From Curtobacterium aurantiacum (GTDB lineage: Bacteria; Actinomycetota; Actinomycetes; Actinomycetales; Microbacteriaceae), in contig NZ_JAHEWN010000002.1 of the NCBI RefSeq assembly GCF_018598555.1, forward strand, positions 282,330 through 346,329: 64,000 nucleotides of DNA. The letters run 5' to 3'. Made by a program: the position numbers and the translations under genes. Below the pieces are notes generated by a model. The model did not search any database and was not told the origin of the DNA. It was given only the letters and a program-made list of their open reading frames with translations. Positions 24,461 through 34,051 of the stretch are shown piece by piece (the stretch's first letter is position 1; each line of letters begins with the position of its first letter).

Positions 24461-27444
24461 TGTACCTGCACCGGCTCGAACTGCGCGCCATCGGGCCGTA
24501 CCCCGACCTCGTGACGATCGACTTCGCCGCGCTCGCCGCGTCCGGGGTGTTCCTGCTCGAAGGGCCGACCGGTTCCGGCAAGTCGACGATCATCGACGCC
24601 GTCGTGTTCGCCCTGTACGGCGGACTCGCCGGGTCCGACGCCAGCTCCGACCGGCTGCACAGCCAGCACGCCGACCCCGTGGTCGAGCCGTTCGTGGAGC
24701 TCGTGTTCGAGACCGGTGCCGGCACCTACCGGGTCCGACGCACGCCGCAGTACGACCGACCCAAGCAGCGGGGGACCGGCACGGTGAAGCAGCAGGCGTC
24801 CGTCCAGCTGTTCCGGCTGGCCGCGCCGACCGACGTCGCCGGGGAACCGATGTCGTCCCGGATCCCCGAGGTCGCGGTCGAGATCGCCCGGCTCGTCGGA
24901 CTCGACCGCGCGCAGTTCCTGCAGACCGTGGTGCTGCCGCAGGGCGAGTTCGCCCGGTTCCTCCGTTCCCCGGGGGAAGACCGCCGGAAGCTCCTGCAGT
25001 CGCTGTTCGGCACGCAGGTCTACGACCGCACCGCCGACGAACTCGCCACGCGCCGTCGGGCCGTGCAGGCCGAGGTCGAGGGCGCCGACGACCGCGTCCG
25101 CGATGCCCTGGCCCGGTTCGCGCAGGCCGCCGGTCTCGACGACGCCGACGAGTCCGTGGTCCCGCACACGGTGGACTCCCTCCGGGCTGCCGCCGACTCG
25201 GCCGGGGCGGCCCGTGCCGGTGCGGCCGCGACCGCGGCAGCGGCGGTCGACCACGAACGATCGGTGACCGCGCGTGCAGCGGCCCTCGAGCGACGAGCGG
25301 CGCTGCTCCGACGGCGGGCGCTCCTCGACGCCGACGCCCCGGCGATCGAGCGGGCACGGTCCGCGGTCGCTGTGGCTGAGCGTGCCGCCCGGGTCGCCGC
25401 GGTGGCCGACGGCCTCGACGCCGCGTCCGCACGTGCCGACGACACCGCAACGGCGTCCGCTCGCCTGCGGGAACAGCACGGGCTCGACGCCGTCGACGCG
25501 GCCGACGCCGTCCGGCGCCGCGACACCCTGACCGACGCCCTGTCCGGGGTCCGGCACCTCGTCGCGATCGACGACGGTGCGGCTGCCCGGCGCACCGCCA
25601 TCGCCGAGGACACCGCGACCGTCGCGCGACTCACGGACGAACTGCGCGCGCTCGACACCGCGCTCGAGGCCCGACCGGCGGAACGCGCGCGGATCGTCGA
25701 GGCTGCCCGAGTCGCCTCCACGACCGCTGCCGACGCGGACGCCGCGACGCACGAGGTCGCTCGGGTGCAGTCGCTCCGCGCCGACCTGGCCGCCCGCGAC
25801 CGCGCCGAGCACCGCGTCGCCGAGGCCGAACGGATCGTGGCCGATGCTCGCCGCCGGGCGACCGAGGCCCTCGACGCCGAACGATCGCTGCGCGAGCGCC
25901 GGATCGCCGGGCTCGCCGGTGAACTCGGCGCAGCGCTCCTCCCCGGCGACCCCTGCCCGGTCTGCGGGTCGACCGCGCACCCGTCGGTGGCCTCGCCGCA
26001 GGACGACCACCCGACCACCGAAGCGGTGGAGTCCGCGGGCGACGCCACCCGCCTCGCCGATCAGCAGCTCGCCGACGCCGCGGCCGACCTGGCGGTCGAG
26101 CGTGCCGAGCACCTCCGCCTGACCGACGTCGTCGGCGCGGTCGACGGTGCCGCGCTCGACGTGCTGGCCGCTGCCGCAGATGCGCGGGTCCGGGCCGCGC
26201 ACGACGCCTCCGCGCTGGTGCTGGAGCACGAGCGGCAGCGGTCCGCCCACGACACCGCGACCCGCGCGCTCGAGCGGGAGCGGAACGACCTCGACGCTCG
26301 CCGAACGGTGCTCGCGTCGACCGCGGCGTCGGATGCCGAGCGGCTCGAGGCGGACCTGCGATCCGTGCAGGACGCGGCCGCCCGGCTCGGTGCGCTGCTC
26401 GACACCGACACCGAGCCCGTCTCGCTCCGTGCTGTGGTCGCCGAGCTCGACGCACGACTGACCGTGCTCCGTGCCCTCGCCGAGGCCGACGAGCGCGCGG
26501 CGACCGCGGCCCGCGCCCGTGACGAGCGCGGGGCCGAGGTCGCCCGGGTCCTCGACGAGCAGGACTTCCCCGACGTCGCGGCAGCACGGGCGGGCCTGCT
26601 CGACCCCGGCGCCGTCGCCACGTTCCGCAGCCGCATCAGCGCCGCCGAGGCCGAACACGCCGTCGTGCAGGCGGGGCTGGACGAACCAGCGGTGGTGGCG
26701 GCGGCCGACGACGACCCGGAGCAGCTCGACCTCGAGGCAGCACAGGCCGATCGGCTCCGAGCCACGGCCGAACTGGACGAGGCCACACGGCTCGCGGTGA
26801 CCGCAGCGCACCGCGCCGAGGCCGTCGAGCAGTGCGCGACGGAGGTCGACCGGACCGTCCGCGCTCGGCAGGAGACCTCGGCCCGCAGCCGCGCCGTCGT
26901 CCGGCTCGCCGACGTCGCGAACGGTGTCGCCTCGGTGAACCCGACGGGGATCACGCTCGGTACCTACGTGCTCATGCGCCGCTTCGAGGACGTCGTGGCC
27001 GCGGCGAACGACCGGCTGCGCGGCATGCTCGCCGGCCGGTTCACGCTCGAGACCTCCGACGAGCGGGAGTCCGGTTCGCGGGCGCGTCGGACGGGGCTCG
27101 CCCTCGCCGTCCACGACCACACGACCGACACCGTGCGCGATCCCCGCAGCCTGTCCGGTGGCGAGACCTTCACCGTGTCGCTGTGCCTGGCGCTCGGGCT
27201 GGCCGACGTCGTGCAGGCCGAGGCCGGCGGCGTCTCGCTCGGCACCCTCTTCGTCGACGAAGGGTTCGGCACGCTCGACCCCGAGACCCTCGACGACGTC
27301 ATCGGGCAGTTGTCACGGCTGACGGCCGGCGGGCGACAGGTCGGGATCGTCAGCCACGTCGAGGAGCTCAAGCAGCGGATCCCGGAGCGGATCGCTGTCC
27401 GACGCACCCCGGCCGGCGGGTCGCAGGTGACGACCACGGTCTGA
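24460..27444 (+). CDS. sbcC: Exonuclease SbcCD, ATPase subunit C
   Basis: A 994-residue SMC-like ATPase: Walker A GPTGSGKS at residues 35-42, Q-loop region FLQTVVLPQGEF, long Ala/Arg-rich coiled coils, a zinc hook DPCPVCG (Cys499, Cys502) at the midpoint, signature LSGGETF (898-904) and Walker B FVDEGFGTLD. It pairs with SbcD to process hairpins and palindromic DNA. This is relevant because the window is full of long perfect palindromes that SbcCD would be expected to attack. The stop codon lies in the first unit of a 9-bp tandem repeat. Confidence 0.92.
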   Translation: MYLHRLELRAIGPYPDLVTIDFAALAASGVFLLEGPTGSGKSTIIDAVVFALYGGLAGSDASSDRLHSQHADPVVEPFVELVFETGAGTYRVRRTPQYDRPKQRGTGTVKQQASVQLFRLAAPTDVAGEPMSSRIPEVAVEIARLVGLDRAQFLQTVVLPQGEFARFLRSPGEDRRKLLQSLFGTQVYDRTADELATRRRAVQAEVEGADDRVRDALARFAQAAGLDDADESVVPHTVDSLRAAADSAGAARAGAAATAAAAVDHERSVTARAAALERRAALLRRRALLDADAPAIERARSAVAVAERAARVAAVADGLDAASARADDTATASARLREQHGLDAVDAADAVRRRDTLTDALSGVRHLVAIDDGAAARRTAIAEDTATVARLTDELRALDTALEARPAERARIVEAARVASTTAADADAATHEVARVQSLRADLAARDRAEHRVAEAERIVADARRRATEALDAERSLRERRIAGLAGELGAALLPGDPCPVCGSTAHPSVASPQDDHPTTEAVESAGDATRLADQQLADAAADLAVERAEHLRLTDVVGAVDGAALDVLAAAADARVRAAHDASALVLEHERQRSAHDTATRALERERNDLDARRTVLASTAASDAERLEADLRSVQDAAARLGALLDTDTEPVSLRAVVAELDARLTVLRALAEADERAATAARARDERGAEVARVLDEQDFPDVAAARAGLLDPGAVATFRSRISAAEAEHAVVQAGLDEPAVVAAADDDPEQLDLEAAQADRLRATAELDEATRLAVTAAHRAEAVEQCATEVDRTVRARQETSARSRAVVRLADVANGVASVNPTGITLGTYVLMRRFEDVVAAANDRLRGMLAGRFTLETSDERESGSRARRTGLALAVHDHTTDTVRDPRSLSGGETFTVSLCLALGLADVVQAEAGGVSLGTLFVDEGFGTLDPETLDDVIGQLSRLTAGGRQVGIVSHVEELKQRIPERIAVRRTPAGGSQVTTTV

Positions 27445-27524
27445 TGGGTCTGATGGGCCTGACGGGCCTGACGGGTCTGACGGGCCAGGCGCAGGCGCAG
27501 GGGCAGGGGCAGGGGCAGGCGCAG
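27441..27524. repeat. Compound 9-bp and 6-bp minisatellite after sbcC
   Basis: Five units of CTGAYGGGY (9 bp, 27441-27485) run directly into CAGGCG/CAGGGG units (6 bp, to 27524). The first unit contains the sbcC stop codon. The rest of the 114-bp convergent gap to the small membrane gene has no hairpin, unlike most convergent gaps in this window. Confidence 0.8.
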
Positions 27525-27558
27525 AACCGGGCGCGGGTCCGATCCGGGTCGGTGCCGT

Positions 27559-27735
27559 CTACGGGGTCGGCGTCGACTCCACCGTGCCGTCCGGCGGCGG
27601 CAGGATGTCGGCCGCGATCCACGGGAAGACCCACTGGAACAGCACGAACACGATGGCTGCGAGGAGCACGAGCAGTTCGAGCACCTTCAGGGCGGTGGGT
27701 CCGGGCAGCAGACGCCAGACCAGGGGGAAGATCAC
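27559..27735 (-). CDS. Small single-helix membrane protein linked to sortase E
   Basis: A 58-residue protein with one membrane helix (LELLVLLAAIVFVLFQWVF, residues about 18-36) and a Pro/Thr-rich tail. The GTG at 27735 overlaps the sortase stop by 4 nt, so the two are co-translated. Actinobacterial sortase E genes commonly have such a tiny membrane neighbour; its role is unknown. Confidence 0.7.
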   Translation of the reverse strand: MIFPLVWRLLPGPTALKVLELLVLLAAIVFVLFQWVFPWIAADILPPPDGTVESTPTP

Positions 27736-28541
27736 TTCGCGGTCTCCGAGAGTTCCTTCGGGGTGCCCTCGGACGCGGGCATCCAGTAGTCGAGCTTCGC
27801 GTGCGTCACGAACCGCTCCGCCGCCGACCACATCGGGTGGCAGGCGGTCAGGGTCAGCCAGCGGTCCTGCGGGGTCGGCTCCACACCCGGCTCGTTCGGC
27901 ACCGGCGCGATCGTCTCGATCTTGTCCGGCGTGACGATCTGGCTGCCCGTGACCTTGTAGACGTACCAGACGTCGAACTTGGTCTTCGCGTCGGTGACCC
28001 GGACCACGATCGAGTCGTCCTTCTTCAGCTCTGCGATCTGGTTGAGGGGCTTGCCGTAGGTGACCCGGTGTCCGGCGACGGCGAAGTTGCCGGGTGCGCC
28101 GGGCATCGCGGTGTCCTGGTAGTGGCCGAGCCCGATGGTGTTGAGGACCTGCTCGCGGTCGGTGCCCTCGCCGATCGGCCGGTTGTAGTCCTTGCCGAAC
28201 CGAGGGATCTGCATCGTCCCGAACACGTCCGACAACCCCGGCGGTTCGTCCAGCACGGGTGCGGTGCCGCGGTGCTCCGTGCCCTCGACCTTCGGGGTCG
28301 TGACCTGGTCGAGGCCCTGCACGAGCTTCGTCTGCTCGTTCACGGCGACCACGTCGGTCCACCACGCGGTCCACACGACGTACAGGCCGGTGCCGGCGCC
28401 CGCGATGATGAGCAGTTCGGCGATGAGTGACACGATCGCGCCGCCGACCGTCTGCCGTCTGCGGGGGGATCGCCGGGACCGCGAACCGGCTTCGTCGTCC
28501 CGTGCGCTGCGGCGCGACGGGAGGGTGTCGTGTGCGGTCAC
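27732..28541 (-). CDS. Class E sortase
   Basis: A 269-residue transpeptidase with an Arg-rich cytosolic start, one helix (residues 33-58) and the sortase barrel. The catalytic triad is visible: His158 in AVAGHRVT, Cys234 in TLTACHP and Arg243 in SAAERF. Class E enzymes attach proteins with LAXTG-like signals to peptidoglycan in high-G+C Gram-positives. No LAXTG substrate gene lies in this window. The GTG start follows no strong ribosome site. It is a membrane-anchored, outward-facing enzyme. Confidence 0.85.
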   Translation of the reverse strand: MTAHDTLPSRRSARDDEAGSRSRRSPRRRQTVGGAIVSLIAELLIIAGAGTGLYVVWTAWWTDVVAVNEQTKLVQGLDQVTTPKVEGTEHRGTAPVLDEPPGLSDVFGTMQIPRFGKDYNRPIGEGTDREQVLNTIGLGHYQDTAMPGAPGNFAVAGHRVTYGKPLNQIAELKKDDSIVVRVTDAKTKFDVWYVYKVTGSQIVTPDKIETIAPVPNEPGVEPTPQDRWLTLTACHPMWSAAERFVTHAKLDYWMPASEGTPKELSETAK

Positions 28542-28636
28542 GGGGCTCCTGATCGGCTGGGTGGTCGGACAGGTCTATCAGATCACGGCGACAGGTCGGT
28601 GACGACGTTCTCCCCACCCCCGTTAACGTGGGGGAC

Positions 28637-29071
28637 ATGGAGTACCGGATCCGCCCCTTCCGCACCGAGGACACCGACGCGGTCGTCGCCCTGTGGGAAT
28701 CGTGCGGCCTCGTCCGACCCTGGAACGACCCGCGCCGTGACATCGCCCGCAAGCTGACGGTCCAGCCCGAGCTCTTCCTGGTCGCCGAGCAGGAGGACGA
28801 CAGCGAAGGCGTCGTCGGCGCGGGCATGGCCGGCTTCGACGGACACCGCGGCTGGGTGAACTACCTCGCCGTCCGCCCGGACCTGCAGGGCTCGGGCCTC
28901 GGTCGCACCCTGATGGCCGAGTTCGAGCGGCTCCTGACGGACCTCGGCTGCCCGAAGCTCAACCTGCAGGTGCGCGCCGGCAACGAGCAGGTGCTCGGCT
29001 TCTACGAGTCCCTCGGGTACACCGACGACCGGACGGTCTCCCTCGGCAAGCGCCTCATCCCCGACGCCTGA
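28637..29071 (+). CDS. GNAT acetyltransferase, YpeA type
   Basis: A 144-residue GNAT: RIRPFRTEDTDAVVALWESC at the N-terminus, the acetyl-CoA motif VRPDLQGSGLGRTLM (residues about 79-93), and a C-terminal LGFYESLGY segment. The pattern matches the YpeA family, acetyltransferases with unidentified substrates. TAACGT (28624-28629) is 7 nt before the ATG. The GTG at 28628 lies within the -10 box and is not the start. Confidence 0.85.
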   Translation: MEYRIRPFRTEDTDAVVALWESCGLVRPWNDPRRDIARKLTVQPELFLVAEQEDDSEGVVGAGMAGFDGHRGWVNYLAVRPDLQGSGLGRTLMAEFERLLTDLGCPKLNLQVRAGNEQVLGFYESLGYTDDRTVSLGKRLIPDA

Positions 29072-29084
29072 CCGCGCCCGCCCG

Positions 29085-29180
29085 TCGCACCGTGCGGGTT
29101 CGCGAATCCGGTGCGGCGTTGGCGGCTCGGTGCGGTGCTGCAAGTCCGCACCGGGCGGTCAACCTCGCACGGTTCGAACG
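29085..29180. repeat. Nested GGTGCGAG-family inverted repeat
   Basis: Inner arms CCGGTGCGG (29108-29116) and CCGCACCGG (29146-29154) are perfect. Outer segments CCGTGCGGGTT (from about 29089) and AACCTCGCACGG pair with a one-base bulge. It sits in the gap between the convergent GNAT and EamA genes, like the related copy at 2284-2346. Confidence 0.65.
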
Positions 29181-29225
29181 ACTCGGCATCGTGCCGGCTC
29201 CGCCCGGCCCCGCGCCGCCGCCCCG

Positions 29226-30158
29226 CTACGCCAGCGCCAGCGCCACCGACGCGACGAACGCCAGCACGATGCCGACCCACTGCTGCACGGTCAACCGCTC
29301 CCGCAGCACGACCCCGGCCAGCACCACCGTGCCGATCGGGTACAGCGCGTTGAGCACGCTGACGACGGGCAGGGTCGCCGGGTCGTCGCTGCTGTGCAGC
29401 CCCGCCTGGATGAACACGTTCGCCATCGCGTCGAAGACGCCGCACGCGGCCACGATCACCAGCAGCCGCGGACCCCACCCGCGACCCGACCGACGCCCGT
29501 GAACTGCGGCAGCCCCGTCCGGGCGAGCCGACCTCGAGGGGTGCACCGAGCCTCCCGTCCGGACCGCGACGACGATCGCCGCCGCACCCAGCAGCACCGC
29601 CTGCAGCACCCGCGCGACCACGAGTGGAGCGACGCCCGAGTCCGACGGCGTCATGTCGTAGGCGAGCACGATCCCGCCGAAGCCACACCCGGCGACGGCC
29701 GCGGCGGCCACGCCCCGGGCGGTCAGCCGGGCGCCCGAGGCGTCCCGGACCACCGCGACCAGGACCACCGCGACGACCGCGACCACGAGCGCTCCGGTGG
29801 CGACGGGCGACAGCACCGTGCCGCGGAGCACCGCGACGAGCACCGGCACGACGGCCGCGAAGACGGCGGTGACGGGGGACAGCACGCTCATCGGTCCGAT
29901 CGCGAGTGCCGCGTAGAGCAGGAGCACGCCGACCCCGCCGGAGATCCCGGCGACCGCACCCCAGACCGCGGCCGGCCACGAGAACACGCCACCGACCACC
30001 GCCAGGCCGATCAGCAGCGGCACGATCCCGATCGCGGCCGCCACCGCGGTGACGGTGACCGGCCGGACCCGCCGCGACGCGAGTCCGCCGAGGAAGTCGG
30101 CGAACCCGTAGACGATCGCGCCGGACAGGCCGAACAGGACGGTGAGCACGGCTCCCAT
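29226..30158 (-). CDS. EamA/DMT-type transporter
   Basis: A 310-residue transporter with ten predicted helices in two similar halves; the first half starts GLSGAIVYGFADFLGGLASR and the second ends LNALYPIGTVVLAGVVLRERL, a typical EamA hallmark. DMT proteins of this sort export metabolites or amino acids. A hydrophilic loop of about 30 residues (SVHPSRSARPDGAAAVHGR) lies between the halves. The 27-bp divergent gap to the CPBP gene is too small for more than overlapping promoters. Confidence 0.75.
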   Translation of the reverse strand: MGAVLTVLFGLSGAIVYGFADFLGGLASRRVRPVTVTAVAAAIGIVPLLIGLAVVGGVFSWPAAVWGAVAGISGGVGVLLLYAALAIGPMSVLSPVTAVFAAVVPVLVAVLRGTVLSPVATGALVVAVVAVVLVAVVRDASGARLTARGVAAAAVAGCGFGGIVLAYDMTPSDSGVAPLVVARVLQAVLLGAAAIVVAVRTGGSVHPSRSARPDGAAAVHGRRSGRGWGPRLLVIVAACGVFDAMANVFIQAGLHSSDDPATLPVVSVLNALYPIGTVVLAGVVLRERLTVQQWVGIVLAFVASVALALA

Positions 30159-30185
30159 CCTGCCTCGCCCGGTAGCCTGCGGGAC

Positions 30186-31334
30186 GTGAGTGTTCCCTAC
30201 CAGCGCCTGCCCCGGATCGACGGACGGTGGAGGTGGTGGCGGCCGCTCGTCGCCCTCGCGTTCCTGGCGGGGTGGTACCTCGTCTCGCAGATCGTCATCG
30301 CGGTCGCGTACTTCGTGCCGATCGGCGCCACCCAGGGGCCGCAGGCCTTGATCGACCTGCAGGACGACCTGGCCGGCGGCGCGCTCGATCCCACCGACCC
30401 GCTGGTCCTGTCGCTGTCGCTCGTGTCGCTCGTGGTCCTGCTGCCGGGGATCCTGCTCGCGGTGAAGATCGCGCGGATCGGACCGGCCGGCATCCTGTCG
30501 TCGACGCGGTTCCGGGTCCGGTGGGCCTGGACGGCATGGTGCCTGCTGCCGACGCTCGTCATCGCGGCGGTCATGTTCGTCCTGCAGACCGGCCTGTTCT
30601 GGGACGACGGGATGATCACGACCGACGGCGGCTTCGCCTGGAACCACGACGCCATCGGCCAGTCGACGGTCTCCCTCGGCACGCTCACCCTGACGATCGC
30701 CCTCGTCGTCCTGCTCGTCCCGTTCCAGGGCGCTGCCGAGGAGTACATCTTCCGCGGGTTCCTCATGCAGGCCGTCGCGTCGTGGATCCCGCGTCGCGCG
30801 GGCACGATCATCGCCGTCGCGGTGTCGACGGTCGTGTTCGCCCTGCTGCACATCCCGAACGGCTACAACGTGTGGGGCATCCTCGACGTCGGCTCGTTCG
30901 GTCTGATCGCCGCGATCATCGTGCTCCGGACCGGCGGGCTCGAGGCCACGGTCCTGCAGCACGCGTTCAACAACATCATGATCTTCGTGCTGCAGGCGCC
31001 CGGCTGGTCCGGGATCGACCTGACCTCGTCGGACGCGAACGGCACGTGGCAGGGCACCCTCACCACGCTCGTCACGTCACTCGCGTTCTGGGGCATGGTC
31101 GAGATCCTGGCCTGGTGGCGGGGACTGGACCGCCGGTTCGCCGGCCATGAGGCGCCCCGGTTCCGCGGTGTGACCCCGGCCTGGGCGGGCGGCGTCCGCT
31201 GGATCCGGCCTGGAGGCACGGGCTGGGCGACCACGCCGGCCCGCGCCGACGACGTGGCCGGTTCCGACCACCGTGCCGGTTCCGGCACGGACGGCGCTGT
31301 GGACAGTGCGGTGGGTGTCGCCGGTCGCCCGTAG
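30186..31334 (+). CDS. CPBP family intramembrane protease
   Basis: A 382-residue membrane protein with about eight helices. The CPBP/Abi motifs are complete: EEYIFRG (Glu185, Glu186, Arg190), LLHIP (His222) and HAFNN (His259, Asn262-263). Members process prenylated or other membrane proteins, and some take part in bacteriocin self-immunity. The last 60 residues are a Gly/Ala/Asp-rich tail. TAGCCT (30173-30178) is 7 nt before the GTG. It is separated from recQ by only 9 bp, but recQ has its own -10 box. Confidence 0.8.
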   Translation: MSVPYQRLPRIDGRWRWWRPLVALAFLAGWYLVSQIVIAVAYFVPIGATQGPQALIDLQDDLAGGALDPTDPLVLSLSLVSLVVLLPGILLAVKIARIGPAGILSSTRFRVRWAWTAWCLLPTLVIAAVMFVLQTGLFWDDGMITTDGGFAWNHDAIGQSTVSLGTLTLTIALVVLLVPFQGAAEEYIFRGFLMQAVASWIPRRAGTIIAVAVSTVVFALLHIPNGYNVWGILDVGSFGLIAAIIVLRTGGLEATVLQHAFNNIMIFVLQAPGWSGIDLTSSDANGTWQGTLTTLVTSLAFWGMVEILAWWRGLDRRFAGHEAPRFRGVTPAWAGGVRWIRPGGTGWATTPARADDVAGSDHRAGSGTDGAVDSAVGVAGRP

Positions 31335-31343
31335 GCTCGTGCC

Positions 31344-33194
31344 ATGAGCACCACGCCCGCGCCCGCTGCCGTGTCTGCTTCCCGTGCCGCTGCGCTCGAC
31401 GTGCTGCACCGCGTGTGGGGCTACGACGACTTCCGCGGCGAGCAGGCGGCCATCATCGACCAGGTGGTGGCCGGCGGCGACGCCCTCGTGCTCATGCCGA
31501 CCGGTGGCGGCAAGTCCCTCTGCTACCAGGTGCCGTCGCTCGTCCGAGACGGCGTCGGCGTCGTGGTGTCACCACTCATCGCCCTCATGCAGGACCAGGT
31601 CGACGCCCTCGCGGCCAACGGTGTCCGGGCCGCGTTCCTCAACTCCACGCAGGGCCCCGACGAGCGGTCCCGCGTCGAGCGTGCCGTGGTGCAGGGCGAG
31701 GTCGACATGCTCTACCTCGCGCCCGAGCGGCTCCGGCTCGAGTCCACCCGCGCGCTCCTCGACCGGGCACGCGTGTCGCTGTTCGCCATCGACGAGGCGC
31801 ACTGCGTCGCCCAGTGGGGCCACGACTTCCGACCGGACTACCTCGAGCTGAGCGTCCTGCACGAGCGGTGGCCGACGGTGCCGCGCATCGCCCTGACCGC
31901 CACCGCGACGCCGCAGACCCACCGCGAGATCTCCGCCCGGCTCGGCCTCGACGACGCCGCGCACTTCGTCGCCGACTTCGACCGACCGAACATCCAGTAC
32001 CGCATCGAGCCGAAGACCGGCGCGCTGCAGCAGCTGCTCACCTTCATCCGCACGGAGCACAGCGGCGACGCCGGCATCGTGTACTGCCTGTCCCGCAACT
32101 CCGTCGAGCGCACGGCGACCGCGCTGGCCGAGCAGGGCATCAACGCCCTGCCGTACCACGCGGGTCTCGACGCCCGGGTGCGCGCCCGCAACCAGTCGAC
32201 GTTCCTGCGCGAGGACGGCGTCGTGATGGTCGCCACCATCGCGTTCGGCATGGGCATCGACAAGCCCGACGTCCGGTTCGTGGCACACCTCGACCTGCCG
32301 AAGTCGGTCGAGGGCTACTACCAGGAGACCGGCCGTGCGGGTCGTGACGGGCTGCCGGCCACCGCGTGGCTCGCGTACGGCCTGAACGACGTCGTGCAGC
32401 AGCGCCGGATGATCGACCAGTCCGAGGGTGACGCCGCACACCGTCGACAGCTCAGTGCCCACCTCGACGCGATGCTCAGCCTCTGCGAGACGATCGAGTG
32501 CCGCCGGGTGCGGTTGCTCGCGTACTTCGGGCAGGAGAGCACGGCGTGCGGCAACTGCGACACGTGCATCGCGCCCCCGGAGTCGTGGGACGGCACGGTC
32601 CCCGCGCAGAAGCTGCTGTCCACCGTCGTCCGGCTCGAGCGTGAGCGGCGCCAGCGGTACGGGGTCTCCCACCTCGTCGACATCCTCGTCGGCAAGCAGT
32701 CGCCGCGCGTGCAGGAGCTCGGGCACGACTCGCTGGCGACCTTCGGCATCGGCTCCGACCTGTCCGACGGCGAGTGGCGTGCGGTCGCCCGACAGGTGCT
32801 GGCACAGGGCTACGCGGCGGTCTCGGGTGACGGCTTCGGCACGGTGGTCCTCAGCCCGACCAGCGCCGAGGTCCTGAAGGGCGCCGTGCAGGTGCGGATG
32901 CGTCGCGACCCGGTCAAGGCGCCCCGGGCGGGCCGCAGCAGCCGGCGGACGGTGGTCACCGACATGCCGCAGGAAGCCGTCGGCCTGTTCGAGTCCCTGC
33001 GTGCCTGGCGTGCGGCCGAAGCACGCGAACAGGGTGTTCCCGCCTACGTGGTGTTCAACGACGCGACCCTCCGGGGCATCGCCGCCGTCCGCCCGGCCGA
33101 CGTCGACCAGCTCGGCGAGATCTCCGGGGTCGGCGCCGCCAAGCTCGAGCGGTACGGTCGCGCGGTCCTCGACGTCGTCGCAGCGGCCGACTGA
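31344..33194 (+). CDS. recQ: ATP-dependent DNA helicase RecQ
   Basis: A 616-residue RecQ with all expected parts: Walker A MPTGGGKS (51-58), DEAH (150-153), motif VI QETGRAGRDG, a zinc site including CGNCDTC (Cys402, 405, 408), RQC winged helix and a C-terminal HRDC domain (from about 535). It unwinds duplex, fork and structured DNA with 3'-5' polarity and works in recombination repair. TAGGCT (31332-31337) lies 6 nt before the ATG, so the mRNA is likely leaderless. Confidence 0.93.
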   Translation: MSTTPAPAAVSASRAAALDVLHRVWGYDDFRGEQAAIIDQVVAGGDALVLMPTGGGKSLCYQVPSLVRDGVGVVVSPLIALMQDQVDALAANGVRAAFLNSTQGPDERSRVERAVVQGEVDMLYLAPERLRLESTRALLDRARVSLFAIDEAHCVAQWGHDFRPDYLELSVLHERWPTVPRIALTATATPQTHREISARLGLDDAAHFVADFDRPNIQYRIEPKTGALQQLLTFIRTEHSGDAGIVYCLSRNSVERTATALAEQGINALPYHAGLDARVRARNQSTFLREDGVVMVATIAFGMGIDKPDVRFVAHLDLPKSVEGYYQETGRAGRDGLPATAWLAYGLNDVVQQRRMIDQSEGDAAHRRQLSAHLDAMLSLCETIECRRVRLLAYFGQESTACGNCDTCIAPPESWDGTVPAQKLLSTVVRLERERRQRYGVSHLVDILVGKQSPRVQELGHDSLATFGIGSDLSDGEWRAVARQVLAQGYAAVSGDGFGTVVLSPTSAEVLKGAVQVRMRRDPVKAPRAGRSSRRTVVTDMPQEAVGLFESLRAWRAAEAREQGVPAYVVFNDATLRGIAAVRPADVDQLGEISGVGAAKLERYGRAVLDVVAAAD

Positions 33195-33210
33195 CGACCT
33201 GCCACCACTG

Positions 33211-33228
33211 CATGCCGCCACCGGCATG
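33211..33228 (+). terminator. Short hairpin after recQ
   Basis: CATGCCG-CCAC-CGGCATG, a 7-bp stem 17 bp past the recQ stop codon. It has no T-tract. The next gene has its own promoter box (TACACT, 33248-33253). Confidence 0.5.
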
Positions 33229-33281
33229 TGCCGTCCGCGCGCCTCATTACACTCGGTAGCTCGTCATCACGAGGAGGTCCG

Positions 33282-34028
33282 GTGTCCGGTTCGACGAAGT
33301 TCGCCACCGTGCTCAGCCGCGCGGTCGTGACCCCGCTCGCCCGGCTGCTGTGGCGTCCGAAGATCATCGGTCGCCGGAACGTCCCGAAGCGCGGCCCGGT
33401 GATCCTCGCGAGCAACCATCGCTCCTTCATCGACTCCCCGGCGATCACCCTGATGGCCCCGCGCAAGGTGTCATTCCTCGCCAAACAGGAGTACTTCACC
33501 GGTTCGGGCGTCAAGGGTGCGGTGTCCCGCGCGTTCTTCGGCGGGATCGGTGCCATCGGCGTCGAGCGTGGTGCCGGCGCCGCGGCGCAGCAGGCCCTCG
33601 ACCTCGGGCTCGCGCGACTGCAGGAGGGCGAGGCCTTCGCGATCTACCCGGAGGGCACGCGCTCGTTGGACGGCCGGATCTACAAGGGCCGCACGGGTGT
33701 GGCATGGCTGGCGCTGACGAGTGGCGCTCCCGTGGTGCCCGTCGCGCTGCGCGGTACCGAGGACGTGCAGCCGGTCGGGTCGCGGTTCCCGAAGCTCGCC
33801 CGGGTGACGATCGAGTTCGGGCGACCGCTCGACCTGTCGTCCTTCGGTGAGGCGTCGTCCGGTCGAGCCCGTCGGCATGCGACCGACGCGGTGATGGCGG
33901 CGATCCAGGAGCTCAGCGGCCAGGAGCCGGCGAACACGTACAACAACCCGCCGGCGACGATCGTCGAGCGGGTCCGACGTGCGCTGCAGCCGGACGACCC
34001 CACCGCCGCTGCCGTCGATCCGGACTGA
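33282..34028 (+). CDS. plsC: 1-acylglycerol-3-phosphate acyltransferase
   Basis: A 248-residue PlsC-type acyltransferase: acceptor motif NHRSFIDSP (H-x4-D, residues about 46-54), FGGIGAIGVERG, and YPEGTRSLDG (motif III), then VPVALRGT. It makes phosphatidate from lysophosphatidate at the membrane. The GTG at 33282 follows GAGGAGG. The Asp/Ala-rich C-terminal end (DDPTAAAVDPD) is probably disordered. A homolog with another acyl acceptor cannot be excluded. Confidence 0.8.
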   Translation: MSGSTKFATVLSRAVVTPLARLLWRPKIIGRRNVPKRGPVILASNHRSFIDSPAITLMAPRKVSFLAKQEYFTGSGVKGAVSRAFFGGIGAIGVERGAGAAAQQALDLGLARLQEGEAFAIYPEGTRSLDGRIYKGRTGVAWLALTSGAPVVPVALRGTEDVQPVGSRFPKLARVTIEFGRPLDLSSFGEASSGRARRHATDAVMAAIQELSGQEPANTYNNPPATIVERVRRALQPDDPTAAAVDPD

Positions 34029-34051
34029 TCGCGCCGACTGTCCGGTCACTA

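Noticed and set aside
29085..29180. A tRNA-like fold in the GNAT/EamA gap
   Set aside because: The stems do not have clover-leaf lengths and no T-loop sequence is present.
30186..31334. CPBP protease as an abortive-infection defence gene
   Set aside because: The family is broad and mostly not antiviral; neighbours are recQ and a transporter, with no other defence gene.
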